From the NCBI RefSeq assembly GCF_965638725.1, contig NC_134963.1, positions 11,064,501-11,128,500 of the forward strand: a stretch of DNA of 64,000 nt, written 5' to 3'. Both the position numbers and the translations under genes were made by a program. Of the stretch, positions 9,880-22,048 are shown piece by piece. Position 1 is the first letter of the stretch, and each line of letters begins with the position of its first letter. Source of the DNA: Aptenodytes patagonicus. Its lineage: Eukaryota; Chordata; Aves; Sphenisciformes; Spheniscidae. The notes below the pieces were generated by a model. That model did no database searches, had not been told where the DNA came from, and saw only the letters and a list, made by a program, of their open reading frames with translations.

Positions 9880-11120
9880 CTGACCCCACGCTCAGGGCCG
9901 GATCCTGCCTGGCCTGCCCAGAGCACAGAGGGGCTGGGGCAGCACCAGCTGCAGACAGCTCTGGGCACGTGGAACGGGGCAGCAGCAACACCTTTCTGCC
10001 TGCCAGCCCCAGATGTTGGGAGATATCCCCCCATTCCTGCCCTCCTTCCCTTGGGTCCAGCTGCAGCCTTTCCCCCTGGCCAGCCCTTCTCCTGCCTGGT
10101 CATGGCCTTGGGTGAGCAGAGGAGACGGTCTCTGGCCCCATGCCTTTGAGCTCTGCCCCACAGCCCAGCACCCTCTGGATGGGCTCAGGCCCCTCACAGG
10201 CAATCCTCAGGGCACATCGTGGTGCCTGTGGGACAGCCCCAGTGGGCAGGGTCCCTGGGCATGGAGCTGCAAGCTCCCCTGGCCTGCAGCCCTTGATAGA
10301 CTGTCAGGTGCCCAGGCTTCCCACCAGCAGGGCTTTGCTCCCCCAAACTCCTCATCCCAGGGTTTGAAGGTGAAGCTTTGTCCTGGCCCCTCGGCCAGCA
10401 GCACGGTCCTGCCTATCTGTGATAGGGCCAAGGTTTCAGCAGGCTGAACTCCCCCACCGTGATGCCGAGGAGTAGGGCAGAGACCTTGCTGCAGGCAGGT
10501 CCTGCCCAAGCACGTCCAGGCACCCCCCACCTGCAGCCCAGGCCAGCTGGGCTCCCCCAGCCTGCACCCAGCTGCGCCGGCCACCCCACACCCATGGCAC
10601 TACCTACGGCTCCTCAGCCCACACCTCACCCTGCCTAGGACTTGAACGTGCCCACAGCACAAGGGCCTCTGCAACAGCCCAGCGGTGCCACACTCCCTCC
10701 CTGCGGCATGGCTCCAGCCGGAGCCCTTTGGCTGCAGGAGCTGTTGGACATTTCCATGCCAGTGCTCACACAGAGCCGTGCCAGCTGGACACCTCCAGGC
10801 CAGGAAGAAGTCTGCCAGCAGGCACAGCACCTCATGGCAGCTCCAGGGGAAGACGAGAGGGTGGTGGGGAGCAGGTGCCAGTGATGAGGGGGGTCCTGGT
10901 GCAGTGAGGGACAGGGGCAGGAGCAGGGCTGCTGGCAGTCATCCCCTCCCCAGATGACAGGGGACAGGCACAGACCTGGGGCTCTAAGGGACAGCCGAGA
11001 CGGGACACCAGGCACAGCCACCTACACCACAGGGCAGCAGGGGCAGGGCCATGGCAAGGACCTGCCCCACCATCAAACGGGGACAGCAGGGACTCCTAAC
11101 TAGCCTCTGCGATGGCAGGA
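9880..11120. other. Gamma spacer, copy 1
   Basis: About 1.24 kb between the V9 promoter and the V10 RSS. I see no gene, RSS or transposon. At about 10937-10955 it keeps the unoccupied version of the site that holds CR1 in beta. Copies: 32767-34007 and 57790-59030. Confidence 0.65.
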
Positions 11121-11159
11121 GGTTTTTGTATAACTTCCCCATTGCTCTATGCCACCATT
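11121..11159 (-). other. V10 RSS, nonamer intact, heptamer lost
   Basis: ACAAAAACC (11121-11129), 23-nt spacer, then AATGGTG at the heptamer position (11153-11159). Confidence 0.85.
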
Positions 11160-11446
11160 ATAGCTGCTGTCATCGCCACCACAGTAGTAGACAGCCTCGT
11201 CCTCGGCTTGGACCCCAGTGATGGTTAACGTGCCCGTGGAGCCGGACTTGGATCCGGAGAATCGCGAAGGGATGTCCGAGGGTCTCTTGTTGCTCTGATA
11301 GATCACAGTGACGGGGGCACTGCCAGGAACCTTCTGCTGGTACCAGCCATAGCTGTAGCTGCTCCCGGAGCAGGTGATCCGGATGGTTTCTCCTGGGTTC
11401 GCTGACACCGAGGACGGCTGAGTCAGTGCTGCCTGGACCAGGGAAC
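11160..11446 (-). pseudogene. IGLV: V10, IGLV donor (type g)
   Basis: Short CDR1 SSYSYG, CDR2 [11 protein letters not shown]3 [14 protein letters not shown] preceded by TI. The frame is open. It has no leader exon or octamer upstream. Tyr codon usage before the second Cys (TAC TAC) differs from the TAT TAC of nearly all other segments. Confidence 0.93.
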
Positions 11447-11893
11447 CTGGAGAGGGAGAGGAGAGAGGGGAGAAGACGGGGGTCAGCCAGTGCCCCAGGA
11501 GCACAGCCCTCCCCGAGCAGCGTGACAGGGCCCCCGTGCCCAAAGGTCCCAATGGCACAGAGGGACCACAGCCCCTACACAGAGCGCAAGGCCTGAGCCC
11601 TGGGGCCCTGGAGGAGAGCTGGCAGAAGCAAGAGGACGTGGCCGCCAGCAGCATGAGGCAGTGGGGCAGGTGATAAGGCAATGCCATGCCTTTTGTAGGG
11701 ACAGGCACAGCCCCAGGGTCACCTCCTGCATGGCATGGTACAATCAGGAGGGCATTCACAGCCACGGCCATGCAGAGGGGACACGAACCTGTCTCAGCCC
11801 CACAGCCCTGCTCTGCCGTGAGGGAGACGGGCAGAGAACCTCCATTTTTTAACTCCTCTGTAGCTCACGTCCACGTCTCTCTGCATCACTGTA
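11447..11893. other. V10-V11 gap, no gene seen
   Basis: About 450 bp of diverged upstream flank plus the weak RSS relic of V11. Equivalents: 34334-34780, 43062-43508 and 59357-59803. Confidence 0.6.
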
Positions 11894-12188
11894 ACAGCAT
11901 TGCTGCTGCTCTCCCAGCTACCACAGTAATAGACAGCCTCGTCCTCGGCTTGGACCCCAGTGATGGTTAACGTGCTCGTGGAGCCGGACGTGGAGCCGGA
12001 GAATCGCGAAGGGATGTCTGAGGGTCTCTTGTTGCTGCTGTAGATCACAGTGACAGGGGCACTGCCAGGTACCTTCTGCTGGAACCAGCCATACCAGCTG
12101 CTGCTCCTGGAGCAGGTGATCCGGACGGTTTCTCCCAGGTTCGCTGACACCGAGGACGGCTGAGTCAGCGCTGCCTGGACCAGGGAAC
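11894..12188 (-). pseudogene. IGLV: V11, IGLV donor (type h)
   Basis: CDR1 SSSWYG, CDR2 [11 protein letters not shown]3 [10 protein letters not shown]. The residue after the first Cys-Ser is Arg (CSR) where others have Gly. The heptamer relic is TACAGTG (11887-11893), one base from consensus, but no nonamer follows at 23 nt. No leader. Confidence 0.93.
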
Positions 12189-12417
12189 CTGGAGAGGGAG
12201 AGGAGAGAGGGGAGAAGAAGGGACTTGGCCCCAGGAGCACAGCCCTCCCCAGGCAGCGGGAAAGGGACAGGGCTCCTGTGCCCAGAGACCATGATGCCAT
12301 GGAGGGACCCAGAGCCCCGCACACAGAGCCCAAGGCCAGAGCGCGAGGGTCCTGCAAGGAGAAGCGGCAGCAGCAAGAAGAGGGGTAATGCCAGAGTCGG
12401 TGCCTCCGTCGTGCTGA

Positions 12418-12887
12418 CCAGCACTGCTGCCATCGTTGCTACCACAGTAATAGACAGCCTCGTCCTCGGCTTGGACCCCAGTGATGGTTAACGTGCCCGT
12501 GGTGCCGGATGCGGAGCCAGAGAATCGCGAAGGGATGTCCGAGGGTCTCTTGTTGTTATTGTAGATCACAGTGACAGGGCCACTCCCAGGTGTCTTCTGC
12601 TGGTACCAGCCATAGTAGCTGCCGCTGCTACCCCCGGAGCAGGTGATCCGGACGGTTTCTCCTGGGTTCGCTGACATCGAGGGTGGCTGAGTCAGTGCTG
12701 CCTGGACCAGGGAACCCGGAGAAGGAGAGGAGAGAGGGCAGAAGACGGGGGTCAGGCAGTGCCCCAGGAGCACAGCCTTCCCTGGGCAGCGGGACGGGGA
12801 TGGGCCCCCTGAGCCCAAAGGCCCCAGCCAGGCACAGCCAGTCCGGCCGTGGGTGAGCACCGCGAGGAGGCGAGGGGCCCAGGCCAC
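12418..12887 (-). pseudogene. IGLV: V12, IGLV pseudogene with leader relic (type b)
   Basis: V exon 12418-12715 with CDR1 [16 protein letters not shown] in FR2, CDR2 [11 protein letters not shown]3 [10 protein letters not shown]. The leader relic at about 12841-12887 starts with GTG and has lost its donor. Confidence 0.92.
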
Positions 12888-15074
12888 GGCGTCATGCCAC
12901 CAGCTCTGCGTCCCCACGCCGATGGGGCTGTGCCATGGACCCCGACTCCCTCTTAAGCCCCCGCATGCCTGGGCACGGCCCCTCCGTGGAAACGTGGCCC
13001 CCAACGTTCACTGGCAGCTCCTGTCCCAGTGCTCCCCCTGCCCACTGCAGGCACGTCTCTGGCCCACCAAAAGGCACCGAGGTCGCTCTGGGCCGCCTGC
13101 TCCCTGGGCCACTCAGCTGGCAAAACCAGGTCCTGCTTCACACCAGGGCACCACAACCGCGTTTCTCTCAGGAGCCACAAGACTGTGACGAGCTGGATCG
13201 AGGTGTCCGGGCAAGTGCTCCTCGACTCTGGTTTTGGTAAATACAGCCTTAGCCAAGACACGTGCCAAGGGATGGCCGAAACACTTTTCTGCCCTGCCTT
13301 GCTGAAGCGGCCTCTGCAGCCGCCTTAGCCCGGCCTGCGTCCCTGGCCTCACCCACCCTTAGAGCATCCCTCTGCGGCAGCACAGCTCCTCCAGCCGCGC
13401 TCCCGCTCCCCTTCCCCTCCCGCCCCGGGCGCTTCTCCGCGGGGCTCCGCACCCGTGGCCGGCCCAGCACAAGCCCGCAGTGCACCCCCACTGCAGGCTG
13501 GTGCTCCGAGACCTCCCGGGCCAGGGGCCAGGATTGCTCCACCAGCACAGACGCTCCCACTTCTCAGCAGCACCGCGGGGACGAGGCAAAGCGCCCTGGC
13601 CTCCGCTACCTCTGGAGCATGAGGGCAAACGCCCAGCCTGCCCAGCCCCACACACCCGCGCAGAGCTCTCCACGCCACCCTTCCCAGACCCGCCTCTGCC
13701 TTTCCGTGCTGCTCCTAAGCAGGAGGTGGGACGGGTCTGCCGAAGCCGTTAGGGTCCTTGGGCCTCTCTGACAGACCCCAAAATGATTCAGGACTGCGTC
13801 TCAGGAAGCAAACAGCAGCTTCCTTTCGGCCCCCCGAGCCCCCTCACACCAAATTCCAGCCCCCCTTCACCTTTCAGAAGCATAATCAATAGGACCCGGA
13901 CACATGAAGACGGGGATTTATTATTCTATGTTCGTTCTACAGAAGAGGTTCAATGCCAAGCTACCACCACCCCCTGTGACTCCCTTAGGCCAGGAACACA
14001 GCAGCCCCTCCTTAGACACAGGATATTTTCCACAGGCCTCTTTCTCTTAATCAGCAGCTGCTTCTGCTTCAAGTTCGGGTTCGCAACCAAGACTAACGCT
14101 TTTTTACAAGCTCACAAGCCAGAAAGTGTCGTGGCTGCTTCGCAGTCCAACACGCCGCCGCAGCAGCAGCACCCCCCCGTGGCCTGCCTCCACTTCGACT
14201 TAACTGGAAGGAGAAGGAATGAAAGGCGGTGAGAAGTCAACAAGCAGGTTTGACCATGATTCAGTACTTCTTGAACTCAATTCTTTCTACTTGCACATCA
14301 TCCTCAATTAGTTGGTACACATAAGTGACAACGGTGGAAGCCTGGATATCCATCAGTACAAATGAAGGGATGATGTTCCTGGAAAGAAAACATGCTTTGT
14401 TGATCTTCCCGATTAGCTTACACTTCTCGCTATTAACATACCTTATGCTTACGCATTCTAATACGCTTGGTTGCCAAGGGCTGGAGGGGTCTGGGAAACA
14501 CTGCAGTCTGCAGGCACCGACAACAGCGTCTCGGGCAGAGTTGCACTTAGCCTAGAACAGCCCTCGAGGCTACTGAACAGCCTACGTCGTGTCAGGCTCA
14601 GACATTTAAGCTGACAGTGCCTCCAGAAGTCTGACTTCCTACAAAATATTGGCATGACGCTTCCGGGAAGACACCAGAAAGCCAAACGACTTCAAGACGC
14701 TGTGCAACTCGCCCCTCTCCGGGCCCAGGGAGCAGCCGCAGACGCACCAGTGCCGGGCTGTCACGCCCAACACGTGGGCTAAGTAAAACCCTGGTAACAG
14801 GGGAGCCCCACTGTGGTCCCCGGGAAGAGAGAGAGCTGGCCTCCTGGCGTGAAGGCTACCCAACAGTAAATAAACACACAGCTCCGGTGCCAACATCACA
14901 TTTTGAGGGCAGGAACAACCAGCCGCACCGCAGGTCTGCATTACCGGGAGCTGTGTCACTTCCACATCCCAGAGCAGCAGCACCGTCAGGATCGCTGACA
15001 CCCTTGCAGAGCAGACAGTTAACGGCCAAGCCAGAGCACCCAACCATGGCCACCCTGCAGGGCACCTGGACACT
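12888..15074. other. Alpha spacer, copy 2
   Basis: Same content as copy 1 at 1339, including the CpG-rich core (about 13339-13609) and the VPS29-like exon. No other gene seen. Confidence 0.78.
13917..14378 (-). pseudogene. VPS29: VPS29-like terminal exon fragment, copy 2
   Basis: Coding end 14261-14378 with acceptor and stop as in copy 1; AATAAA on the minus strand at 13917-13922. Confidence 0.78.
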
Positions 15075-15368
15075 GATCAGCACTGCTGTCCTGGGCACCG
15101 CAGTAATAGACAGCCTCGTCCTCGGCTTGGACCCCAGTGATGGTTAACGTGTTCGTGGAGCCAGACTGGGATCCGGAGAATCGCGAAGGGATGTCCGAGG
15201 GTCTCTGGTTGCTGTTGTAGATCACAGTGACGGGGGCACTGCCAGGAACCTTCTGCTGAAACCAGCCGTAGTAGCTGTTGCTGCTCCCGGAGCAGGTGAT
15301 CCGGACGGTTTCTCCCAGGTTTGCTGACACTGAGGGCGGCTGAGTCAGCGCTGCCTGGACCAGGGAAC
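15075..15368 (-). pseudogene. IGLV: V13, IGLV donor (type c, open frame)
   Basis: CDR1 SSNSYYG, CDR2 [11 protein letters not shown]3 CGAQDSSAD. Unlike V3 it keeps the 7 nt at the FR2 end (VTVIY present). No leader or RSS. Confidence 0.93.
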
Positions 15369-15597
15369 CTGGAGAGGGAGAGGAGAGAGGGGAGAAGAAG
15401 GGACTTGGCCCCAGGAGCACAGCCCTCCCCAGGCAGCGGGAAAGGGACAGGGCTCCTGTGCCCAGAGACCATGATGCCATGGAGGGACCCAGAGCCCCGC
15501 ACACAGAGCCCAAGGCCAGAGCGCGAGGGTCCTGCAAGGAGAAGCGGCAGCAGCAAGAAGAGGGGTAATGCCAGAGTCGGTGCCTCCGTCGTGCTGA

Positions 15598-15895
15598 CCA
15601 GCACTGCTGCCATCGTTGCTACCACAGTAATAGACAGCCTCGTCCTCGGCTTGGACCCCAGTGATGGTTAACGTGCCCGTGGTGCCAGACAAGGATCCGG
15701 AGAATCGCGAAGGGATGTCCGAGGGTCTCTTGTTGTTATTGTAGATCACAGTGACAGGGCCACTCCCAGGTGTCTTCTGCTGGTACCAGCCATAGTAGCT
15801 GCCGCTGCTAATCCCGGAGCAGGTGATCCGGACGGTTTCTCCTGGGTTCGCTGACATCGAGGACGGCTGAGTCACTGCTGCCTGGACCAGGGAAC
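15598..15895 (-). pseudogene. IGLV: V14, IGLV donor (d with b-like middle)
   Basis: FR1 and CDR1 (GISSGSYYG) are type d, but FR2 KTPGSGP and CDR2 NNNKRPSD match type b (V12). CDR3 is [10 protein letters not shown]. This is an internal tract exchange. No leader or RSS. Confidence 0.92.
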
Positions 15896-16375
15896 CTGGA
15901 GAGGGAGAGGAGAGAGGGGAGGAGACAGGGGTCAGCAAGTGCCCCAGGAGCACAGCCCTCCCCGAGCAGCGGGACAGGGAATGCCACAATTGGAGGAGAA
16001 CAGACCCGGACATGGTCACAGGCACATTTGGGGAGGTGAGCCCAGCACAACGCAGCCCAGCACAGAGGCAGCTCTGGCAGGAGCCAGAATGATGACATGG
16101 TGACATGTCATCAGTAGCAAGAGGCAGTGGGGTGGCAGACAATGCCACATTGTGAACTTTGTAGGCACAGGGACAATGGGCCCCAGCCACGGAGTCACCT
16201 CCAGTGCTCTGGGACACAAAAGGGAGGACATTCACAGCCACGGCTGTGCAGAGGGGACAGGAACCTGCCTCAGGCCCACAGCCACAACCCTGCTCGGCCA
16301 GGAGGGAGAAGGGCAGAAAAACATGCCTCTGATTTGGAGTCTGTGTCTCACTTCCTATTACTCATTGTCACCAGA

Positions 16376-16672
16376 CACCATAGCTGCTGCTGCTGTCCAA
16401 GCCACCACAGTAATAGACAGCCTCGTCCTCGGCTTGGACCCCAGTGATGGTTAACGTGCTCGTGGAGCCGGATGTGGAGCCGGAGAATCGTGAAGGGATG
16501 TCCGAGGGTCTCTTGTTGCTGCTGTAGATCACAGTGACGGGGGCACTGCCAGGTACCTTCTGCTGGAACCAGCCATAGCTACCGCTACCCCCGGAGCAGG
16601 TGATCCGGACGGTTTCTCCCAGGTTCGCTGACACCGAGGACGGCTGAGTCAGCGCTGCCTGGACCAGGGAAC
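16376..16672 (-). pseudogene. IGLV: V15, IGLV donor (type e)
   Basis: Differs from V5 by TSGSTST in FR3. CDR1 GGSGSYG, CDR3 [11 protein letters not shown]. Open frame, no leader or RSS. Confidence 0.93.
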
Positions 16673-17254
16673 CTGGAGAGGGAGAGGAGAGAGGGGAGGA
16701 GACGGGGGTCAGCCAGTGCCCCAGGAGCACAGCCCTCCCCAGGCAGCGGGATGGGGTCAGGGCCCCTCTTCCATAAGGTCCCGATACCACACAGGACCCA
16801 GAGCAACACGTTCAGAGCCCAAAGCCAGAGCCCTGGGGCCCCGGGAGGAGAGCTGGCAGAAGCAGGGACGGGGAGTGCCAGAGGTGGATAAGGGCCTCGG
16901 TCAGGGTATGGGCACATTATGGGGGAGCACAACCCTGCCCAGGCCAGAGCAGCCCAGCACAGAGGCAACTCCAACAGGAAGAGGAGGATGGGGATGCCAG
17001 GAGCAAGAGGCAGTTGGGCTGGGGACAAGGCAATGCCATGCCTTCTGTAGGGAGAGATACGAAGCGCCCCCGGGCCCAGAGTCATCTCGCGCACGGCATG
17101 GTACAGTCTGGAGAACATTCACAGGCACATCCTTGGACAGGGACAGGAACTTGCTCCAGCCCCACAGCTCTGCTCATCCAGGAGAGAGAAGGGCAGAGAA
17201 CCTACATTTTTAAATCCTCTGTACCTCACTTCCACATCTCTCTGCGTCACTACA

Positions 17255-17558
17255 ACAGCATCACTGCTGCTGTCCCTGCTACCACAGTAATAGACAGCCT
17301 CGTCCTCGGCTTGGACCCCAGTGATGGTTAATGTGCCCGTGGAGCCGGACGTGGAGCCGGAGAATCGCGAAGGGATGTCCGAGGGTCTGTTGGTGTTATC
17401 GTAGATCACAGTGACGGGGGCACTGCCAGGAACCTTCTGCTGGTACCAGCCAACAGCATAACTGCTGCTGCCGCCCCCGGAGCAGGTGATCCGGATGGTT
17501 TCTCCCGGGTTCGCTGACATCGAGGACGGCTGAGTCAGCGCTGCCTGGACCAGGGAAC
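17255..17558 (-). pseudogene. IGLV: V16, IGLV donor (type f)
   Basis: CDR1 [10 protein letters not shown] instead of the [10 protein letters not shown] of V6; CDR2 [11 protein letters not shown]3 [10 protein letters not shown]. Heptamer relic TGTAGTG at 17248-17254. No leader. Confidence 0.93.
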
Positions 17559-17678
17559 CTGGAGAGGGAGAGGAGAGAGGGGAGGAGACGGGGGTCAGGC
17601 AGTGCCCCAGGAGCACAGCCCTCCCTGGGCAGTGGGACAGGGAATGCCACAATCAGAGGAGAACAGACCCGGACGTGG

Positions 17679-17946
17679 TGTCCTGGTCTTGGCTGGGATA
17701 GAGTTAATTTTCTTCCCAGTAGCTGGTACAGTGCTGTGGTTTGGATTTAGGACAAGGATAATGTTGATAACACACTGATGTTTTAGTTGTTGCTAAGCAG
17801 TGCTTACGCTAGTCAAGGACTGTTCAGCTTCCCATGCTCTACCAACCGAGAAGGCTGGAGGTGCATGAGAAGCTGGGAGGGGGCACAGCCAGGACAGCTG
17901 GCCCAAACTGGCCAGAGGGATATTCCATACCATGGGACATCATGCT
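17679..17946 (+). mobile_element. ERVL-like LTR fragment, copy 3 (fossil)
   Basis: Partial LTR of the same subtype as copy 2, between V16 and V17. Broken remnant. Confidence 0.75.
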
Positions 17947-18001
17947 CATTTTCTCTGATTTTGGAGTCTGTGTCTCACTTCCTATTACACATTGTCACCA
18001 G

Positions 18002-18299
18002 ACACCATAGCTGCTGCCATCGTAGCCACCACAGTAATAGACAGCCTCGTCCTCGGCTTGGACCCCAGTGATGGTTAACGTGCTCGTGGAGCCGGACGTG
18101 GAGCCGGAGAATCGCGAAGGGATGTCCGAGGGTCTCTTGTCATTACCATAGATCACAGTGACAGGGGCACTGCCAGGAACCTTCTGCTGGAACCAGCCGT
18201 AGTAGCTGTTGCTACCCCCGGAGCAGGTGATCCGGACGGTTTCTCCCGGGTTCGCTGACACCGAGAACGGCTGAGTCAGCGCTGCCTGGACCAGGGAAC
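18002..18299 (-). pseudogene. IGLV: V17, IGLV donor (type a)
   Basis: FR1 [15 protein letters not shown]1 [11 protein letters not shown]2 [11 protein letters not shown]3 [10 protein letters not shown]. Only about 120 bp separate it from the V18 RSS, leaving no room for a leader or promoter. Confidence 0.93.
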
Positions 18300-18422
18300 C
18301 TGGAGAGGGAGAGGAGAGAGGGGAGGAGACGGGGATCAGCCAGTGCCCCAAGAGCACAGCCCTCCCCTGATGGGTGATGGTGGGACAGCAGAAATTCCTA
18401 ACTGGTCCCTGTGAAGATGGGA

Positions 18423-18461
18423 GGTTTCTGTATCACTTCCCCGTTGCTCTGTGTCACTGTG
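18423..18461 (-). other. V18 RSS, intact 23-RSS
   Basis: CACAGTG (18455-18461), 23-nt spacer, nonamer ACAGAAACC (18423-18431), one base from ACAAAAACC. Confidence 0.9.
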
Positions 18462-18742
18462 GGATCATAACTGCTGCTGTCGGGGCCACCACAGTAATAG
18501 ACAGCCTCGTCCTCGGCTTGGACCCCAGTGATGGTTAACGTGCTCGTGGAGCCGGACGTGGATCCGGAGAATCGCGAAGGGATGTCCGAGGGTCTCTTGT
18601 CATTAGCATAGATCACAGTGACGGGGGCACTGCCAGGAACCTTCTGCTGGAACCAGCCATAGTCGTTGTTAATCTTGGAGCAGGATATCCAAGTGTTTAC
18701 TCTTGGGGACATGTACATTGAGGGTGGCTCGGTAGGCCCTGC
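18462..18742 (-). pseudogene. IGLV: V18, IGLV with intact RSS but aberrant FR1 and no leader
   Basis: FR2 to CDR3 are canonical ([17 protein letters not shown]3 [11 protein letters not shown]). FR1 is unlike all other types: it reads [13 protein letters not shown] and CSKINNDYG, with an alternative acceptor CTGGTCTGCAG. Both Cys and the Trp remain and the frame is open. I find no MAWAP leader or octamer in the following 1.1 kb. It could be cut by RAG but probably not expressed. Confidence 0.88.
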
Positions 18743-19880
18743 CTGCAGACCAGAGAGGGAGAGGAGAGAGGGGAGAAGACGGGGGTCAGCAAGTGCCCCA
18801 GGAGCACAGCCCTCCCTGGGCAGCGGGACAGTGACGGGACTCCTCTGCCTGCAGGCACATGGATGGGACACCCTGGGTGCAGCCCCAAGCCCAGGCGCTC
18901 CCTGAGGGGTGGCTGTAGCCAGAGGCTGGACACCCTCCCTGCCCGCTGCCCCTCGGGGCACACCTCATCCCTGTCACTGCGACCGGGCAGCCCAGGGGCA
19001 CGACCTGCCGTGGGCACCCAGAGTTTGCAGCAGTCTGGAGACACCCCTGCCCATGCCCCAGATGAGGCCACGTCCAGGCCAGCAGCCAGTGGCTGCATGC
19101 AGGAGGTCCCCAGTCGGTGAGAAGCTGCATGGGGAGACAGTGTGTGACAGAGGGAATGGAGGCACCTCCAGCACAGCACGGGCTGGTGAGAGGCACCACC
19201 ATGGAGACCAGAGACGGGGGACTGCCTGGGCAGGGGGCATGAGCTCCGGTGGGGACTTTCCAAGGTCAAATGTGCCCCAGGTAACACCCTCTCCCCACAC
19301 ACCTTCTGTCCCCACGGCAGCACAAAGCACCCAGGGCACATGGGCTCTGGCTCTTGGGCTCCTCCGCACCCCTTGGGATGAGTCAGGAACGCCCCCCAAA
19401 TGCAGCCAGGCCCAGAGTACGCTGGAGGGGAACGGAAAGGGGAGACGCAGTGCCTGGCGGCTTACAGCATAGCCCTGCAATGGACAGACCTTCCCAGAGC
19501 CAATGGGTCCCTACCCAGCCCAGGGATTATCCCAAACCCCACCTCTGCTCATCTCCAAGGAAAGGCTCTCAGACACAAGAAGGACAGAAACTCCCCCTGC
19601 CCAGCAGCACGACACTACTGCCCCATGGAAACCATGGCTTGCATGTGCCTGGGGCAAGGCAGGAGGTGCTCAGCACCACACACCGACACTGCACTGGTAG
19701 CACCAGAGGGGAGGTGGCATCAGGACAGAGATGCAGGCAAAACCCTGCAAAGGCAGAGCCAGAACAGGTGCAAGTGCAAAAGGGAGCCAACTGCCTACCC
19801 TCTGCAGCTCTTCCCCACACAGGGGAGGCGTAGGAACAAACAGGACAGAAAAAACTAATCTCAGCATCACCATGACCCTG
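18743..19880. other. Delta spacer, copy 1
   Basis: About 1.14 kb without recognisable genes, RSS or transposons. Copies: 20163-21300, 41629-42765 and 50357-51493. Confidence 0.65.
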
Positions 19881-20162
19881 ACCAGCATTGCTGCTGCCGT
19901 CCCAGCCACCGCAGTAATAGACAGCCTCGTCCTCGGCTTGGACCCCAGTGATGGTTAACGTGCTCGTGGAGCCGGACGTGGATCCGGAGAATCGCGAAGG
20001 GATGTCCGAGGGTCTCTTGTCATTAGCATAGATCACAGTGACGGGGGCACTGCCAGGAACCTTCTGCTGGAACCAGCCATAGTCGTTGTTAATCTTGGAG
20101 CAGGATATCCAAGTGTTTACTCTTGGGGACATGTACATTGAGGGTGGCTCGGTAGGCCCTGC
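19881..20162 (-). pseudogene. IGLV: V19, hybrid IGLV at duplication junction (i/j)
   Basis: FR1 to FR3 equal V18 ([17 protein letters not shown]). CDR3 and the 3' flank equal V20 ([11 protein letters not shown]). The V18 RSS is thereby lost. No leader. Confidence 0.9.
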
Positions 20163-21300
20163 CTGCAGACCAGAGAGGGAGAGGAGAGAGGGGAGAAGAC
20201 GGGGGTCAGCAAGTGCCCCAGGAGCACAGCCCTCCCTGGGCAGCGGGACAGTGACGGGACTCCTCTGCCTGCAGGCACATGGATGGGACACCCTGGGTGC
20301 AGCCCCAAGCCCAGGCGCTCCCTGAGGGGTGGCTGTAGCCAGAGGCTGGACACCCTCCCTGCCCGCTGCCCCTCGGGGCACACCTCATCCCTGTCACTGC
20401 GACCGGGCAGCCCAGGGGCACGACCTGCCGTGGGCACCCAGAGTTTGCAGCAGTCTGGAGACACCCCTGCCCATGCCCCAGATGAGGCCACGTCCAGGCC
20501 AGCAGCCAGTGGCTGCATGCAGGAGGTCCCCAGTCGGTGAGAAGCTGCATGGGGAGACAGTGTGTGACAGAGGGAATGGAGGCACCTCCAGCACAGCACG
20601 GGCTGGTGAGAGGCACCACCATGGAGACCAGAGACGGGGGACTGCCTGGGCAGGGGGCATGAGCTCCGGTGGGGACTTTCCAAGGTCAAATGTGCCCCAG
20701 GTAACACCCTCTCCCCACACACCTTCTGTCCCCACGGCAGCACAAAGCACCCAGGGCACATGGGCTCTGGCTCTTGGGCTCCTCCGCACCCCTTGGGATG
20801 AGTCAGGAACGCCCCCCAAATGCAGCCAGGCCCAGAGTACGCTGGAGGGGAACGGAAAGGGGAGACGCAGTGCCTGGCGGCTTACAGCATAGCCCTGCAA
20901 TGGACAGACCTTCCCAGAGCCAATGGGTCCCTACCCAGCCCAGGGATTATCCCAAACCCCACCTCTGCTCATCTCCAAGGAAAGGCTCTCAGACACAAGA
21001 AGGACAGAAACTCCCCCTGCCCAGCAGCACGACACTACTGCCCCATGGAAACCATGGCTTGCATGTGCCTGGGGCAAGGCAGGAGGTGCTCAGCACCACA
21101 CACCGACACTGCACTGGTAGCACCAGAGGGGAGGTGGCATCAGGACAGAGATGCAGGCAAAACCCTGCAAAGGCAGAGCCAGAACAGGTGCAAGTGCAAA
21201 AGGGAGCCAACTGCCTACCCTCTGCAGCTCTTCCCCACACAGGGGAGGCGTAGGAACAAACAGGACAGAAAAAACTAATCTCAGCATCACCATGACCCTG
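20163..21300. other. Delta spacer, copy 2
   Basis: Second unit of the 1,420-bp tandem duplication; no gene seen. Confidence 0.65.
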
Positions 21301-21605
21301 ACCAGCATTGCTGCTGCCGTCCCAGCCACCGCAGTAATAGACAGCCTCGTCCTCGGCTTGGACCCCAGTGATGGTTAACGTGCCCGTGGTGCCGGACTGG
21401 GATCCGGAGAATCGCGAAGGGATGTCTGAGGGTCTATTGGTGTTATCGTAGATCACAGTGACGGGGGCACTGCCAGGAACCTTCTGCTGGTACCAGCCAT
21501 AGTAGCTGCCGCTGCTGCCGCCCCCGGAGCAGGTGATCCGGACGGTTTCTCCTGGGTTCGCTGACACAGAGGACGGCTGAGTCAGCGCTGCCTGGACCAG
21601 GGAAC
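21301..21605 (-). pseudogene. IGLV: V20, IGLV donor (type j)
   Basis: CDR1 [13 protein letters not shown]2 [11 protein letters not shown]3 [11 protein letters not shown]. Open V exon. The 3' flank has no heptamer/nonamer pair. No leader. Confidence 0.93.
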
Positions 21606-21725
21606 CTGGAGAGGGAGAGGAGAGAGGGGAGGAGACGGGGGTCAGGCAGTGCCCCAGGAGCACAGCCCTCCCTGGGCAGTGGGACAGGGAATGCCACAAT
21701 CAGAGGAGAACAGACCCGGACGTGA

Positions 21726-21993
21726 TGTCCTGGTCTCGGCTGGGATAGAGTTAATTTTCTTCCTGGTAGCTGGTACAGTGCTGTGGTTTGGATTTAGGAT
21801 GAGAATAATGTTGAAAACACACCGGTGTTTTAGCTGTTGCTAAGCAGTGCTTACACTAGCCAAGGACTGTTCAGCTTTCCGTGCTGTACCGACCGAGAAG
21901 GCTGGAGGTGCACGAGAAGCTGGGAGGGGGCACAGCCAGGACAGCTGGCCCAAACTGGCCAGAGGGATATTCCATACCATGGGACGTCATGCC
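21726..21993 (+). mobile_element. ERVL-like LTR fragment, copy 4 (fossil)
   Basis: Duplicate of copy 1 at an offset of 21,713 bp, between V20 and V21. Broken remnant. Confidence 0.75.
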
Positions 21994-22048
21994 CATTTTC
22001 TCTGATTTTGGAGTCTGTGTCTCACTTCCTATTACACATTGTCACCAG

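Larger units (their letters stand above)
18544..21383. repeat. 1,420-bp tandem duplication
   Basis: Units of about 18544-19963 and 19964-21383 look identical by eye. The middle junction falls within V19 between about 19912 and 19963. There the V20-type 3' end joins a V18-type body. This is what one unequal crossover between V18 and V20 would give. Confidence 0.85.

Noticed and set aside
11869-11893. TACAGTG in type h as a working heptamer
   Set aside because: The first base of CAC is changed and no nonamer-like sequence occurs at 23 nt.
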